Positions 34,836 to 44,119 of a DNA stretch of 64,000 nucleotides are shown one piece after another. The stretch is from the NCBI RefSeq assembly GCF_003095375.1, contig NZ_QEHR01000006.1:248001-312000 (forward strand). The letters are read 5' to 3'. Made by a program: the position numbers and the translations under genes. Origin of the DNA: Marixanthomonas spongiae. Lineage in GTDB: Bacteria > Bacteroidota > Bacteroidia > Flavobacteriales > Flavobacteriaceae. The first letter of the stretch is position 1. Every line of letters starts with the position of its first letter. The notes under the pieces were generated by a model. That model did no database searches. It was not told where the DNA came from and saw only the letters and a list, made by a program, of their open reading frames with translations.

Positions 34836-37263
34836 ATTTTTTTTCAAACTATATACATCGATTCAGAAACAGAAAGCAGTCTTTTTTATTGTTCTGGCTT
34901 TAGTATGTATTGGATTAGCTTCTCTAGCATTTCAAGTTACGTTTGAAGAAGATATTTCTAAGTTAATCCCTTCCAATTCAGAAAATGAAGAATTTCAAAA
35001 GGTTTTAAAGAACATCCGTTTTACCGATAAAGTGATCGTAAACATCAAAAAAGAAAACGGTACGACCGAGGATCTGGTTGATTATGCTTCGACCTTGAAC
35101 GATAGTCTGATTCCACTTAAAAACCAATACATAAAAAACATTCAAGGCACGACGGAAGAAGAAACCTTCTTTGAAACCATGGATTTTGTGTACAACAACC
35201 TGCCATTGTTCCTTACCGAATTAGATTATGAACGTTTGGAAAAAAAAGTGTCTAAAGACAGTATTGCCAAAATCATGAAGGAGAATTACAAAACCTTGGT
35301 TTCGCCTTCCGGGATACTCGCAAAAAAGCAACTTTTAAAAGATCCGTTACACATTACAGACCTCGCTTTGCAAAACTTAAAAAACCTAGGAATTGAAGAC
35401 GGTTTTAAACTTAAAGATGGCTTTGTCATGACCAAGGATGAACAGCACATTTTATTGTTTATTACCCCAAACTTCCCGTCTTCAGACTCAGAAAAAAATA
35501 CTGTTTTTACGGAGAAGCTATATGAAATACAAGAGCAGTTGCGTGTAAAATTCGACTCCAAAATAACCAGTGATTTTTACGGAGCGTCTTTTATTGCTGC
35601 TGCAAACGCTAAACAGATTAAAAAAGATATCCAATTGACCATCGGGATTGCATTGACAATTTTACTATTAATTTTCATTGCGTTTTACCGTAGTATCTGG
35701 ATTCCGTTGATTATTTTGTTTCCTACCATTTTTGGTGCGTTGGTGTCAGTTGCTTTTTTAGTGTTGATCAGGCCACAACTTTCGGCTATATCGTTGGGGA
35801 TTGGCTCTATTTTGTTGGGGATTACCTTAGATTATTCTTTACATATCCTTACACATATAAAAAATGGCGAAACCGGCAAGCAATTATACAAAAGCATTAC
35901 CAAGCCTATCCTAATGAGCAGTTTTACAACGGCCTTGGCTTTTCTGTGTTTGCTTTTTATCAAGTCGCAAGCGTTGCAAGCTCTCGGGATTTTTGCGGCT
36001 GTAAGTGTGTTGGGTGCTTCGGTTATGGCGTTGGTGTTTATTCCACAGGTTTATAAAAGGAAGTCGGTTGCAAATACAAAAAAGAAAACCATTTTCAATC
36101 GTGTTGCAACCTATCCCATCCATAAAAACAAAGTGGTCGTTGGTTGTCTAATTGTTTTGTTGGTAGTTAGTTGTTTTAGTTATAATTCGGTTGCATTCAA
36201 TAAAGATTTAGAGCAATTGAATTACAAACCAGACCAGCTCGTTAAAGCTGAAAAAGAATTGGAGACGATAACTAATTCGGTGTCAAAATCGGTGTATGTT
36301 GCCACCTATAACAGTACTTTAGAAAAGACATTGCAGCAAAATGATTCCGTTTATGCTTTGTTGAAAGGATTGGAAAAACAATCAGAAATTGAGGCTTTTA
36401 ACTCGGTTGGGGGTTTGGTTTCTTCGGAAGAAAAACAAAATGAAAAAATTCAAAAATGGAACCGTTTTTGGAAACCAGAACGGCTTGAAAATGTAACATA
36501 TTCCATTAAAAATACTTCAGAAAACTTAGGTTTTAAACCAAATGCATTTTCATCGTTTTATGAACTGTTAACCTCCAGTTTTAAACCTTTACAGTTATCT
36601 GAATACCCTGAATTCGGAAGCAACATGATTGCAGATTATATTTCAGAAGGAGATGATTTTGTTACAATAACTTCGGTTGTTAAAACAAACGAAAGCCAAA
36701 TGGAAAACCTTCAAACAAAAGTAGAACAACTGCAAAACACACTAATAATTGACCGTAAGCAACTCAATGAAACGTTACTGAATACGTTACAAAATGATTT
36801 TAACAGCTTGCTTCGGTACTGTTTTGGCGTGGTTGTTTTGGCCTTACTGTTGTTTTATCGAAATTGGAAATTGGTTGTTGTGACAACCGTCCCTATCTGT
36901 CTAACATGGCTGTTGACCATCGGGGTTATGGGAGTATTTCAATTGCAATTCAACGTGTTCAACAGTATTATTTCAGCATTTATATTTGGTTTGGGTGTCG
37001 ATTACAGCATTTTTATAACCAACGCTTTGTTGAATAATGAAAAAACAAACAGCTTGGCAACACATAAAACGGCTATATTGCTTTCGGTGATCACGACCAT
37101 TTTAGGAATTGGCGTCTTGGTTTTTGCCAAACATCCGGCTTTGCATTCGGTTGCGTTGGTTTCAGTAATCGGTATTTTTTCGGCTATGTTAATTGCATTT
37201 ACCGTTCAGCCTTTGTTGTTTAATCTTCTTATTTTTAGAAAAAAAATAGTCGTGTCCGACTAA
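34828..37263 (+). CDS. MMPL/RND-type exporter of the pigment cluster
   Basis: I chose the ATG at 34828 (MDRFFFKLYTSIQKQKAV), since the longer frame only adds residues read out of frame from the upstream gene. 811 residues with the RND-like duplicate layout: a membrane helix near residue 20, a periplasmic loop of about 200 residues, a bundle of five helices, then the same again. LDYSLHILTHIKNGETGKQLYKSI and LGVDYSIFITNALL are the repeated helix-4 motifs with a membrane Asp that couples to protons. Such exporters are conserved in flexirubin and aryl-polyene clusters. It is the last gene of the operon in this window. Confidence 0.9.
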   Translation: MDRFFFKLYTSIQKQKAVFFIVLALVCIGLASLAFQVTFEEDISKLIPSNSENEEFQKVLKNIRFTDKVIVNIKKENGTTEDLVDYASTLNDSLIPLKNQYIKNIQGTTEEETFFETMDFVYNNLPLFLTELDYERLEKKVSKDSIAKIMKENYKTLVSPSGILAKKQLLKDPLHITDLALQNLKNLGIEDGFKLKDGFVMTKDEQHILLFITPNFPSSDSEKNTVFTEKLYEIQEQLRVKFDSKITSDFYGASFIAAANAKQIKKDIQLTIGIALTILLLIFIAFYRSIWIPLIILFPTIFGALVSVAFLVLIRPQLSAISLGIGSILLGITLDYSLHILTHIKNGETGKQLYKSITKPILMSSFTTALAFLCLLFIKSQALQALGIFAAVSVLGASVMALVFIPQVYKRKSVANTKKKTIFNRVATYPIHKNKVVVGCLIVLLVVSCFSYNSVAFNKDLEQLNYKPDQLVKAEKELETITNSVSKSVYVATYNSTLEKTLQQNDSVYALLKGLEKQSEIEAFNSVGGLVSSEEKQNEKIQKWNRFWKPERLENVTYSIKNTSENLGFKPNAFSSFYELLTSSFKPLQLSEYPEFGSNMIADYISEGDDFVTITSVVKTNESQMENLQTKVEQLQNTLIIDRKQLNETLLNTLQNDFNSLLRYCFGVVVLALLLFYRNWKLVVVTTVPICLTWLLTIGVMGVFQLQFNVFNSIISAFIFGLGVDYSIFITNALLNNEKTNSLATHKTAILLSVITTILGIGVLVFAKHPALHSVALVSVIGIFSAMLIAFTVQPLLFNLLIFRKKIVVSD

Positions 37264-37783
37264 GACTTAAGTCATTCATTCAGGCTCGTCCAATATTGCG
37301 AACCTATCTAACTCTAAAATGGAGTGTCTTTTATGGAAATCAGGAAACTAATGCCCAAACCCTATGAGTCAGTAGTGCTTTCAAACCCTTAACGTAAGTT
37401 TAGGCAGGCACATTCATAAAACACTAAAACCTTTGTAAAACCAAGGGTTTACAAATAATTTGTGATGTGACGATACAAGGAATTTCTGATTTGCAAGATC
37501 GTCTTTTTTTTCCTTTCTCAGTGAGAATTACCACCTGTACTATCTACGTTTCCTTAAAAACCAATGCCATCTAAGCCATGAATAAGAAAGACCAGAAGCT
37601 CCGTTGCCGCCAGCAGCATAGATATTGACTTTAAACGGAAGGAGAAAATGCCAAAGGACACCAAAACAAAAAAAACAAGAAAACTTGAAGGTTTAACTTT
37701 TAGGGCTATTTGCTTAATATACCAAAAAAGGGAAAAGTGCCACACACCTCTCCCTTTTAAGATACTAAACAAAAAACAACTTT
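37264..37783. other. Intergenic region after the pigment cluster
   Basis: 520 bp. Apart from the terminator of the next minus-strand gene at 37724-37758 I see no supported gene. The open frames here are short and start in poor contexts. No darA, darB or ligase fragment is recognisable. Confidence 0.5.
37724..37758 (-). terminator. Terminator of the first T9SS paralogue
   Basis: On the minus strand arms AAAAGGGA (37751-37758) and TCCCTTTT lie around a 17-base loop and are followed by a T-run. It begins 25 bp after the stop of the gene at 37784-38866. Confidence 0.65.
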
Positions 37784-38866
37784 TTAGATTTTTATTAGCT
37801 TTACCGATTGAACGGCGTTGCCAGCCTGTACCTTTGCAATATAGTTACCTGCGGCAAGTCCCGAAATGTTCATAGTGAACGCATTGCTGTCGTTTCCAGA
37901 AACTTGTTGTACCTCTTGGCCCAAGATGTTGTAGATGGCGATGTTTGAGATTGCCTCACTTGATGTAAAGGTAACTTCGCCCTGTGTTGGGTTGGGATAA
38001 GAGCTTACAGTTGCAATGATTTCATTTTCTTCAACTCCTAAGGTTGGGTCAGCCACATATATGTTGAACATGGCATCTTCTGGCATAGGGGAAGAATCTT
38101 CTGTATAAATGGTCCAGTTGGTACCATTGTACCATACGCCAAGGGTATGATCCACAATTACATTGCTGCTATTACCACTCGATCCCCAATTGTGGGTGAT
38201 TACTGGATAGGCCTCTGGTTTCCCATTCAGGCTTGGGTGGTCTATAAGCGTGTAATTTGAGGAAATATTTCCGGCTGTGGCCGTATGTTTGAATGCTGTG
38301 GCACCGCCGGTACCTTCATCAAGTAAAAGATCAAAGGCAGCTTGTGCAGGTATGTTTACACTGGTATCTTCATTATAAATGTACCAATAATCGTCACCGT
38401 TATCATAATATACTCCATAATTGTGGTTATTTCGTACGTTATCGTAATAGTTGGTGCAAATAATGATCGCGTCTGGATTGCCATTGATGGTCGAATTGTC
38501 GATTTTTACTTTATAATCGGTACCATCTGCCACAATGCCCCAGTCTAATCCACCATCGATAATGTGGATGTTGTAAGATGAGCCTTCCACCATAGAGCTG
38601 GAATTTTCATTGTACACCATCCATCTGGAGGTGCTTGTGTTGTAATAGCTTCCGGTAACGTTATCGTTGTATTGCACGCCGCCATTATCGAGGTTGTGCG
38701 TTACCATAAACATTCTACTGGGGTCACCGTTTAAATCTGGGTGGTCCAGTTCAGTGGCATCACTAGTAATATTGCTTGATGTTGCCGTGTGCACAAAAAC
38801 TTTATCCTGTGCTACTGCTGCTGTAAAGAGCAGCATACTTAAAAATGTAAAAATCTTTTTCATCAT
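37784..38866 (-). CDS. T9SS-secreted protein with repeated beta domain (paralogue 1)
   Basis: 360 residues with signal peptide (MMKKIFTFLSMLLFTAAVAQ). Two to three related domains of about 90 residues follow, each beginning HTATxxNI and containing LxxHPxLNG and THNxxxxG, then VxYNxxxxxWxIYNExxxxM. The C-terminal 75 residues are a type A T9SS sorting domain (SSYPNPTQGEVTFTS, LAAGNYIAKV). I cannot name the repeated domain. It is 65-75% like the neighbour at 39207-40292 by eye, so the two come from a tandem duplication. Confidence 0.88.
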   Translation of the reverse strand: MMKKIFTFLSMLLFTAAVAQDKVFVHTATSSNITSDATELDHPDLNGDPSRMFMVTHNLDNGGVQYNDNVTGSYYNTSTSRWMVYNENSSSMVEGSSYNIHIIDGGLDWGIVADGTDYKVKIDNSTINGNPDAIIICTNYYDNVRNNHNYGVYYDNGDDYWYIYNEDTSVNIPAQAAFDLLLDEGTGGATAFKHTATAGNISSNYTLIDHPSLNGKPEAYPVITHNWGSSGNSSNVIVDHTLGVWYNGTNWTIYTEDSSPMPEDAMFNIYVADPTLGVEENEIIATVSSYPNPTQGEVTFTSSEAISNIAIYNILGQEVQQVSGNDSNAFTMNISGLAAGNYIAKVQAGNAVQSVKLIKI

Positions 38867-39206
38867 ACTAAGTTTAATTATTGTTATATTCTATAATGGG
38901 GGTAAAAGTCTAAAACATATAGGGCTTTGGCAATATGCAATGATTGTATGGTCGGTTTGAATGAGTGAACGCCCTAATTGTTCTACTGAAGTACTTTTCT
39001 TACAGAAGTTTAGATGCGGAAATAGTGCTTTTGCAACCTCAGTTAGTAGTTCAAAAGCTATTTTTTAGATGGGATGGACTATCTTTTCAGAAAGAAAAAT
39101 AATGATAGTTACTCTTTTCAGAATTAAAAGAAAACGAAAAGACTAGCCTGCATGAAAAAAGGGTGCCTAAACACCCTTCTCTCGAATACTAAACAAAAAA
39201 CAATTA
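38867..39206. other. Gap between the two T9SS paralogues
   Basis: 340 bp. It holds the upstream region of paralogue 1 and the terminator of paralogue 2 (39154-39178). A possible -7 (TATGTTTT) for paralogue 1 lies near 38915. Nothing else is supported. Confidence 0.45.
39154..39178 (-). terminator. Terminator of the second T9SS paralogue
   Basis: Arms AAGGGTG (39159-39165) and CACCCTT (39172-39178) with a 6-base loop and a T-run on the minus strand, about 28 bp after the stop. Confidence 0.78.
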
Positions 39207-40292
39207 TTAGATCTTGATCAATTTTACAGATTGAACGGCGTTTCCAGCCTGTACCTTGGCAATGTAATTCCCGCTCGCAAGTCCTGAAATGTCCATAGTA
39301 AACGCATTGCTGTTGTTTCCAGAAACCTGTTGTACCTCTTGGCCCAAAATATTGTAGATGGCGATGGTCGAGATCGCTTCATTTGCCGTAAAGGTAACTT
39401 TGCCGTTTGTAGGGTTGGGATAGGAACTTACAGCTGCAATGGTCTCGTTTTCCTCAACTCCTAAGGTTGGATCGGCAACATATACATTGAATTTTGCGTT
39501 TTCTGGCATAGGGGAAACATCTTCGGTGTAAATGGTCCAGTTGCTACCATCGTACCAAACTCCAAAGGTGTTGTCCATTACGATGTTGCTGGCATCACCA
39601 CCTGTCCCCCAGTTATGAGCTATCACCGGATAGGCATTTGGTTTGCCATTTAAACTGGGATGGTCTATAATGGTATAGTTGCTGACTATATTACTTGCCG
39701 TAGCCGAATGCGAAAACGCCGTAGCGCCACCGGTACCTTCATCGATCAATATAGAGAAAACTGCTCCGGCTGGGATGTCGACAGTGGTTTCTTCATTGTA
39801 TATGTACCATCTGTTTTCGGTACTATTATAGTAGAATCCGTGATTGTTGTCGTTGTACACACTATTGGGGTTCCAATAGGTAGCGTACACCATAACCGCA
39901 TTTGGATTTCCATTAATGTCTGGATCGTTTAACTGCAATTCATAACTGGATCCATCTGCTTCGACATTGATCATCTTGCCACCATCAGGGATATAGATGT
40001 TGTATGAAGAGCCTTCTACCATATCAGTGCCATCTTCATTAAATACAGCCCACTGCGAAAGGGAGGTGCTGTAAAACGTACCTGTTACGTGGTCGTTGTA
40101 TTGTACCCCGCCATTTTCTAAATTGTGGGTAACGATAAAATTTGCGGAACCGTTCCCATTCAAATCTGGGTGGTCCAAAATAGTGGCTGCAGCCGATATG
40201 TTGCTGGCAGTGGCTGTGTGCACAAACACCTTGTCTTGTGCTAATGCTACTGTGAAAAGCAGCATGCTTAAAAATGTAAAAATTGTTTTCAT
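39207..40292 (-). CDS. T9SS-secreted protein with repeated beta domain (paralogue 2)
   Basis: Start at 40292 (MKTIFTFLSMLLFTVALAQ), a clear signal peptide; a longer frame upstream is not signal-like. 361 residues. Same domain plan as the gene at 37784-38866: HTATASNIS units, LDHPDLNG, NHGFYYNS, WTIYTEDVSPM and a type A sorting domain (SYPNPTNGKVTFTAN, LASGNYIAKV). Likely a surface or secreted binding protein; the substrate is unknown. A TACTTTTG -7 element lies 39 bp upstream. Confidence 0.88.
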   Translation of the reverse strand: MKTIFTFLSMLLFTVALAQDKVFVHTATASNISAAATILDHPDLNGNGSANFIVTHNLENGGVQYNDHVTGTFYSTSLSQWAVFNEDGTDMVEGSSYNIYIPDGGKMINVEADGSSYELQLNDPDINGNPNAVMVYATYWNPNSVYNDNNHGFYYNSTENRWYIYNEETTVDIPAGAVFSILIDEGTGGATAFSHSATASNIVSNYTIIDHPSLNGKPNAYPVIAHNWGTGGDASNIVMDNTFGVWYDGSNWTIYTEDVSPMPENAKFNVYVADPTLGVEENETIAAVSSYPNPTNGKVTFTANEAISTIAIYNILGQEVQQVSGNNSNAFTMDISGLASGNYIAKVQAGNAVQSVKLIKI

Positions 40293-40330
40293 AATACTAA
40301 GTTTTAAATTGTTAATTAAATTACTGACAC

Positions 40331-40338
40331 CAAAAGTA
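40331..40338 (-). promoter_or_regulatory. -7 element of T9SS paralogue 2
   Basis: Minus strand TACTTTTG, an exact TAnnTTTG, 39 bp before the start codon. No exact TTG at 17-23 bp upstream. Confidence 0.5.
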
Positions 40339-40700
40339 GCGCGCATTGTTTTGATTATCAGCAGGTATTGCCTTGTAATTGTAAGGGGCGAATCCCCTTT
40401 TTTACTCGAGGGTATTACCATTAAAACAAATATATGTGCAGAAAGCAAATGTCGTTTTCAACTATGTAACAAAGTATAAGACGTATGTAACATAGGTGGA
40501 AAATTTCACAAAACAATATAGAAAGAGGATACTTGGTCAATGGTGTGAATAGGCTGGTTTAACCATAAGGGATAGAACGTTTGGCACAGCATTCTCAAGG
40601 TGTTAAGTGAGGATTTTTAATACGTTGTGTTCTTTGAGGTTATTATTATCATTGTGGAGAATTAGTTTTGGCAAACCTCATCAGTTACGAAAAAAGCAAA

Positions 40701-40727
40701 AAAAAAGCCCCCGAAAACCGAGGGCCA
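40701..40727 (-). terminator. Terminator of the hutU-DUF4136 unit
   Basis: Arms GCCCTCG and CGGGGGC on the minus strand (40709-40727) with a GTTTT loop and nine T. It starts 8 bp after the DUF4136 stop. Confidence 0.85.
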
Positions 40728-40734
40728 ATAATCA

Positions 40735-41277
40735 TTATTTTTTCATTGTTCCGGGCGGGTATTCCGCTAAAATTTCAGAAACGATTTCCCGGATGCGTTT
40801 TTCTTTTGCTTCTATATTTCCATCACTTATAAGCCGGGCGCTGCCTATGCCTTGCCATACCAATTCGTTGGTCTTGGCGTCGATAAGGTCTATGTAGAGG
40901 CTACCTTCGGTAGAACGGGAAACAGAACTACCGTAATAACTGCCGTAGTACCAAGGGCTCCAGCCCCAACCATAGCCAAAGTTGTTGTTGTAGACGTCCA
41001 CGCGTTCACGTTCTTTGGTGAAAATGCTCACCAAAAGATCCGCCTCTTTACTTTTAACAAGACCTTTGGCGCTCAATTGGGCATCAATTGCGCGAAGGAT
41101 GCGTTTTTTGTCCAGATCGTTTATTTCGGCCTTGTCAATTCCTGGTTTGTAAAATGCATAGGTATTGTAGGTGTCAAAATTCGCTTTCCTATCGTAATCG
41201 GTTGCTACTTTTACGGTACTGCAAGAGCTGGCAACCACCAGTAGCAGCATTATGGGTATCAGTTTCCAAGTTTTCAT
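40735..41277 (-). CDS. DUF4136 lipoprotein
   Basis: 180 residues. Lipobox VVASSC puts the lipidated Cys at 19. The DUF4136 pattern follows: VKVATDYDRKANFDTYNTYAF near the start, IDAQLSAKGLV in the middle, a Trp/Tyr/Gly-rich loop, and GSLYIDLIDAKTNELVWQGIG, then a helical end. Function unknown; members are small outer-membrane or periplasmic lipoproteins. It starts 12 bp after hutU and shares its terminator, but no functional link is evident. Confidence 0.9.
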   Translation of the reverse strand: MKTWKLIPIMLLLVVASSCSTVKVATDYDRKANFDTYNTYAFYKPGIDKAEINDLDKKRILRAIDAQLSAKGLVKSKEADLLVSIFTKERERVDVYNNNFGYGWGWSPWYYGSYYGSSVSRSTEGSLYIDLIDAKTNELVWQGIGSARLISDGNIEAKEKRIREIVSEILAEYPPGTMKK

Positions 41278-41289
41278 AATGTAATGTTT

Positions 41290-43269
41290 TTAAAGTAAGT
41301 CATCGTCAACGAAATTGGGTAGCGTTACCTGAAGGTTTGGATTGTTGTCCATTGCCCGTTTTATGGCAAAGACCGCTCCGTCATTCCGTGCCCAACTACG
41401 GCGTGCAATGCCGTTGTTTACATCCCAAAACAGCATACTTTCCAACCGTCGTTGCGCATCTATAGTACCATCAAGAACCATACCGAAGCCACCGTTTATT
41501 ACTTCGCCCCAGCCAACACCACCGCCGTTGTGAATGCTCACCCAAGTAGCACCGCGAAAGCTATCGCCAATAACGTTTTGTATGGCCATATCGGCTGTGA
41601 AACGGCTGCCATCGTAAATGTTTGAAGTTTCCCGGTAAGGCGAATCGGTGCCAGAAACGTCGTGGTGGTCACGGCCTAATACCACTGGGCCTATCTTACC
41701 ATCTTTAATGGCTTTGTTGAAGGCGGAAGCTATTTTGGTGCGTCCGTTGGCATCGGCATACAAAATACGGGCTTGCGAGCCGACCACCAATTTATTTTCT
41801 TGCGCCCCTTTAATCCATTTGATGTTATCCTGCATTTGCTGTTGGATTTCCTTGGGCGAATCGTTCATTAATTCTTGAAGGACTTCGGAAGCAATTTCGT
41901 CTGTTTTTTGAAGGTCTTCCGGTTTTCCAGACGTACAGACCCATCTGAAAGGACCGAAGCCATAATCAAAACACATGGGGCCCATAATGTCCTGTACATA
42001 CGATGGATAGATGAATTCTTTGTTTGGTTCTTCGGAAAGAATATCGGCGCCGGCACGGGAAGCTTCTAACAGGAAAGCGTTGCCGTAGTCGAAAAAGTAA
42101 GTGCCTTTTTCGGTGTGTTTTTTAATTGCTGCAGCGTGACGGCGGAGGCTCTCCTGTACTTTTTCTTTGAAGGTTTCAGGATCGTTGGCCATCATATCGT
42201 TGGCTTCTTCATAGCTCATCCCGGCAGGATAATACCCGCCCGCCCATGGATTGTGCAAGGAGGTTTGGTCGCTTCCTAAATCGATTTTAATATTTTCTTT
42301 GGCAAAATGCTCCCATACATCCACTACATTGCCATCATAGGCAATGGAAACAGTTTCTTTTTCTGAAACCGCTTTGCGCACTCGGTTGGCAAGTTCTGTA
42401 ACATTTGAAATCACTTCATCTACCCAGCCTTGCTCGTGGCGGGTTTGGGTTGCTTTTTTATTGACTTCGGCACAAACCGTTACACAACCTGAAATGTTAC
42501 CAGCTTTAGGCTGTGCGCCACTCATGCCGCCAAGTCCAGAGGTTACAAACAAGCCTCCTTGTGGTTGTTTGTTGATTTTTCTGAAACCATTGAGTACGGT
42601 AATCGTTGTACCATGGACAATCCCTTGCGGACCAATATACATAAAACTCCCAGCGGTCATTTGTCCGTACTGCGTAACGCCCAGGGCGTTGAACTTTTCC
42701 CAATCATCTGGTTTAGAATAGTTGGGGATCATCATACCGTTGGTGACCACTACCCGTGGCGCATCTTTATGGCTGGGGAACAAGCCCATGGGATGCCCCG
42801 AATACATGGCGAGGGTCTGCTCGTCGGTCATTTGTGAGAGGTACTGCATGGTCAACAGGTATTGTGCCCAGTTTTGGAACACAGCCCCATTACCACCGTA
42901 GGTAATCAATTCGTGTGGGTGTTGTGCTACTGCATAGTCCAGGTTGTTCTGTATCATGAGCATAATGGCTTTTGCCTGCTGGCTTTTGCCCGGGTATTCG
43001 TGTATGGGGCGGGCGTACATATCATAATCTGGACGGAAACGGTACATATAGATGCGTCCGTATTCTTCTAATTCTGCTTTAAATTCTGGTAGAAGGGTGG
43101 CGTGGTGTTTTTTATCAAAGTACCGTAGGGCATTGCGTAAAGCGAGTTTTTTTTTTTCAGTTGTAAGGATTTCTTTACGCTTTGGTGCGTGGTTGCGTTC
43201 GGTATCGTAAGGTTTTGGTTTTGGCAATTGGTCTGGAATGCCTTGTTGTATTTCTTGTGTAAAAGTCAT
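41290..43269 (-). CDS. hutU: Urocanate hydratase
   Basis: 659 residues. It converts urocanate to imidazolonepropionate in histidine breakdown, using tightly bound NAD+. Recognisable blocks are ELITYGGNGAVFQNWAQYLLT, MYSGHPMGLFPS, TAGSFMYIGPQGIVHGTT, GLGGMSGAQPKAGNISGC and RDHHDVSGTDSPYRET. The length is about 100 residues more than the E. coli or Pseudomonas enzyme, owing to an N-terminal extension and insertions, as in other Bacteroidota versions from memory. No hutH, hutI or hutG is next to it. Confidence 0.96.
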   Translation of the reverse strand: MTFTQEIQQGIPDQLPKPKPYDTERNHAPKRKEILTTEKKKLALRNALRYFDKKHHATLLPEFKAELEEYGRIYMYRFRPDYDMYARPIHEYPGKSQQAKAIMLMIQNNLDYAVAQHPHELITYGGNGAVFQNWAQYLLTMQYLSQMTDEQTLAMYSGHPMGLFPSHKDAPRVVVTNGMMIPNYSKPDDWEKFNALGVTQYGQMTAGSFMYIGPQGIVHGTTITVLNGFRKINKQPQGGLFVTSGLGGMSGAQPKAGNISGCVTVCAEVNKKATQTRHEQGWVDEVISNVTELANRVRKAVSEKETVSIAYDGNVVDVWEHFAKENIKIDLGSDQTSLHNPWAGGYYPAGMSYEEANDMMANDPETFKEKVQESLRRHAAAIKKHTEKGTYFFDYGNAFLLEASRAGADILSEEPNKEFIYPSYVQDIMGPMCFDYGFGPFRWVCTSGKPEDLQKTDEIASEVLQELMNDSPKEIQQQMQDNIKWIKGAQENKLVVGSQARILYADANGRTKIASAFNKAIKDGKIGPVVLGRDHHDVSGTDSPYRETSNIYDGSRFTADMAIQNVIGDSFRGATWVSIHNGGGVGWGEVINGGFGMVLDGTIDAQRRLESMLFWDVNNGIARRSWARNDGAVFAIKRAMDNNPNLQVTLPNFVDDDLL

Positions 43270-43301
43270 GTATATTCTATTTTTATTTGTGTGTTGTGTG
43301 T

Positions 43302-43346
43302 CTCTGTGATTAGCCTACCACAAAGCCACAAAGGTCACAGAGGTTA
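43302..43346. repeat. Palindromic CACAAAG repeat, left flank of the GxxExxY gene
   Basis: Contains CCACAAAGCCACAAAGG at 43318-43334 and arms CTCTGTG (43302-43308) / CACAGAG (43336-43342) that form a hairpin. It is a degenerate inverted counterpart of the right flank at 43743-43783. Confidence 0.65.
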
Positions 43347-43724
43347 AAGATAACCATTCAATACTCTTTTAATGCCATCTACCACTTTCACTTCATTAAA
43401 ATTGATCAATAATCCTAGTTTAATATCGGTCAATTTTAAATATGTTAAGATTTGGGCCGTATGAATAGGAGCGAGGCAGTCGATAGATTTTATTTCAATG
43501 ATTACTTTTTCATTTACGATAAGGTCTAACCTATATCCTGCGTTGAGTTTAATATTTTTATATACTACAGGAAGTGCAACCTGTTGTCTAATTTGCAAAC
43601 CTAAAAGTTTTAGTTCGTGCGCCAAACAAACCTCATACGTGCTTTCCAATAAGCCAGGGCCTAATTGTTTGTGCACGGCTATGGCTGCCCCAATTATTTT
43701 TGATGAAAGCTCATTTTCTGTCAT
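43344..43724 (-). CDS. GxxExxY protein (PD-(D/E)xK nuclease-like)
   Basis: 126 residues. The name-giving motif is GLLESTY (24-30) in LGPGLLESTYEVCLAHEL. A likely PD-(D/E)xK site follows: Asp68 in GYRLDLIV, then Glu78 and Lys80 in IIEIKS. The end (KLTDIKLGLLINFNEVKVVDGIKRVLNG) is conserved in the family. Cell function is not known. The gene stands alone between two palindromic CACAAAG repeat clusters in opposite orientation, a setting that suggests it and the repeats may be a unit. Confidence 0.9.
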   Translation of the reverse strand: MTENELSSKIIGAAIAVHKQLGPGLLESTYEVCLAHELKLLGLQIRQQVALPVVYKNIKLNAGYRLDLIVNEKVIIEIKSIDCLAPIHTAQILTYLKLTDIKLGLLINFNEVKVVDGIKRVLNGYL

Positions 43725-43742
43725 TGTTCAATTTCTTGGTGT

Positions 43743-43783
43743 TCTTTGTGCCTTTGTGGTTAATTCCTCACAAAGCGACAAAG
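43743..43783. repeat. Palindromic CACAAAG repeat, right flank of the GxxExxY gene
   Basis: Arms CTTTGTGCCTTTGTG (43744-43758) and CACAAAGCGACAAAG (43769-43783) pair at 13 of 15 positions around a loop of about 10 bases. Orientation is opposite to the left flank, so the gene is framed by inverted copies. Confidence 0.65.
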
Positions 43784-43800
43784 ATGTATGGCTTTATTTA

Positions 43801-44020
<220 letters not shown>

Positions 44021-44119
44021 AGCTGTTTTAAATAGGTTAAATTGTAAACTAAAACTTAAAATTGTTTAGGTTTATTGCCATGGTTTTTCTTACATTCAAC
44101 TTACCCCTAACAACTACAT

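Larger units (their letters stand above)
40293..40734. other. Gap upstream of T9SS paralogue 2
   Basis: 442 bp. Contains the -7 element at 40331-40338, a run of AT-rich sequence without a supported gene, and the terminator of the DUF4136 gene at 40701-40727. Confidence 0.5.

Noticed and set aside
37554-37772. 72-codon minus-strand frame after the first T9SS paralogue
   Set aside because: It starts inside the terminator region and has no recognisable pattern beyond hydrophobic composition.
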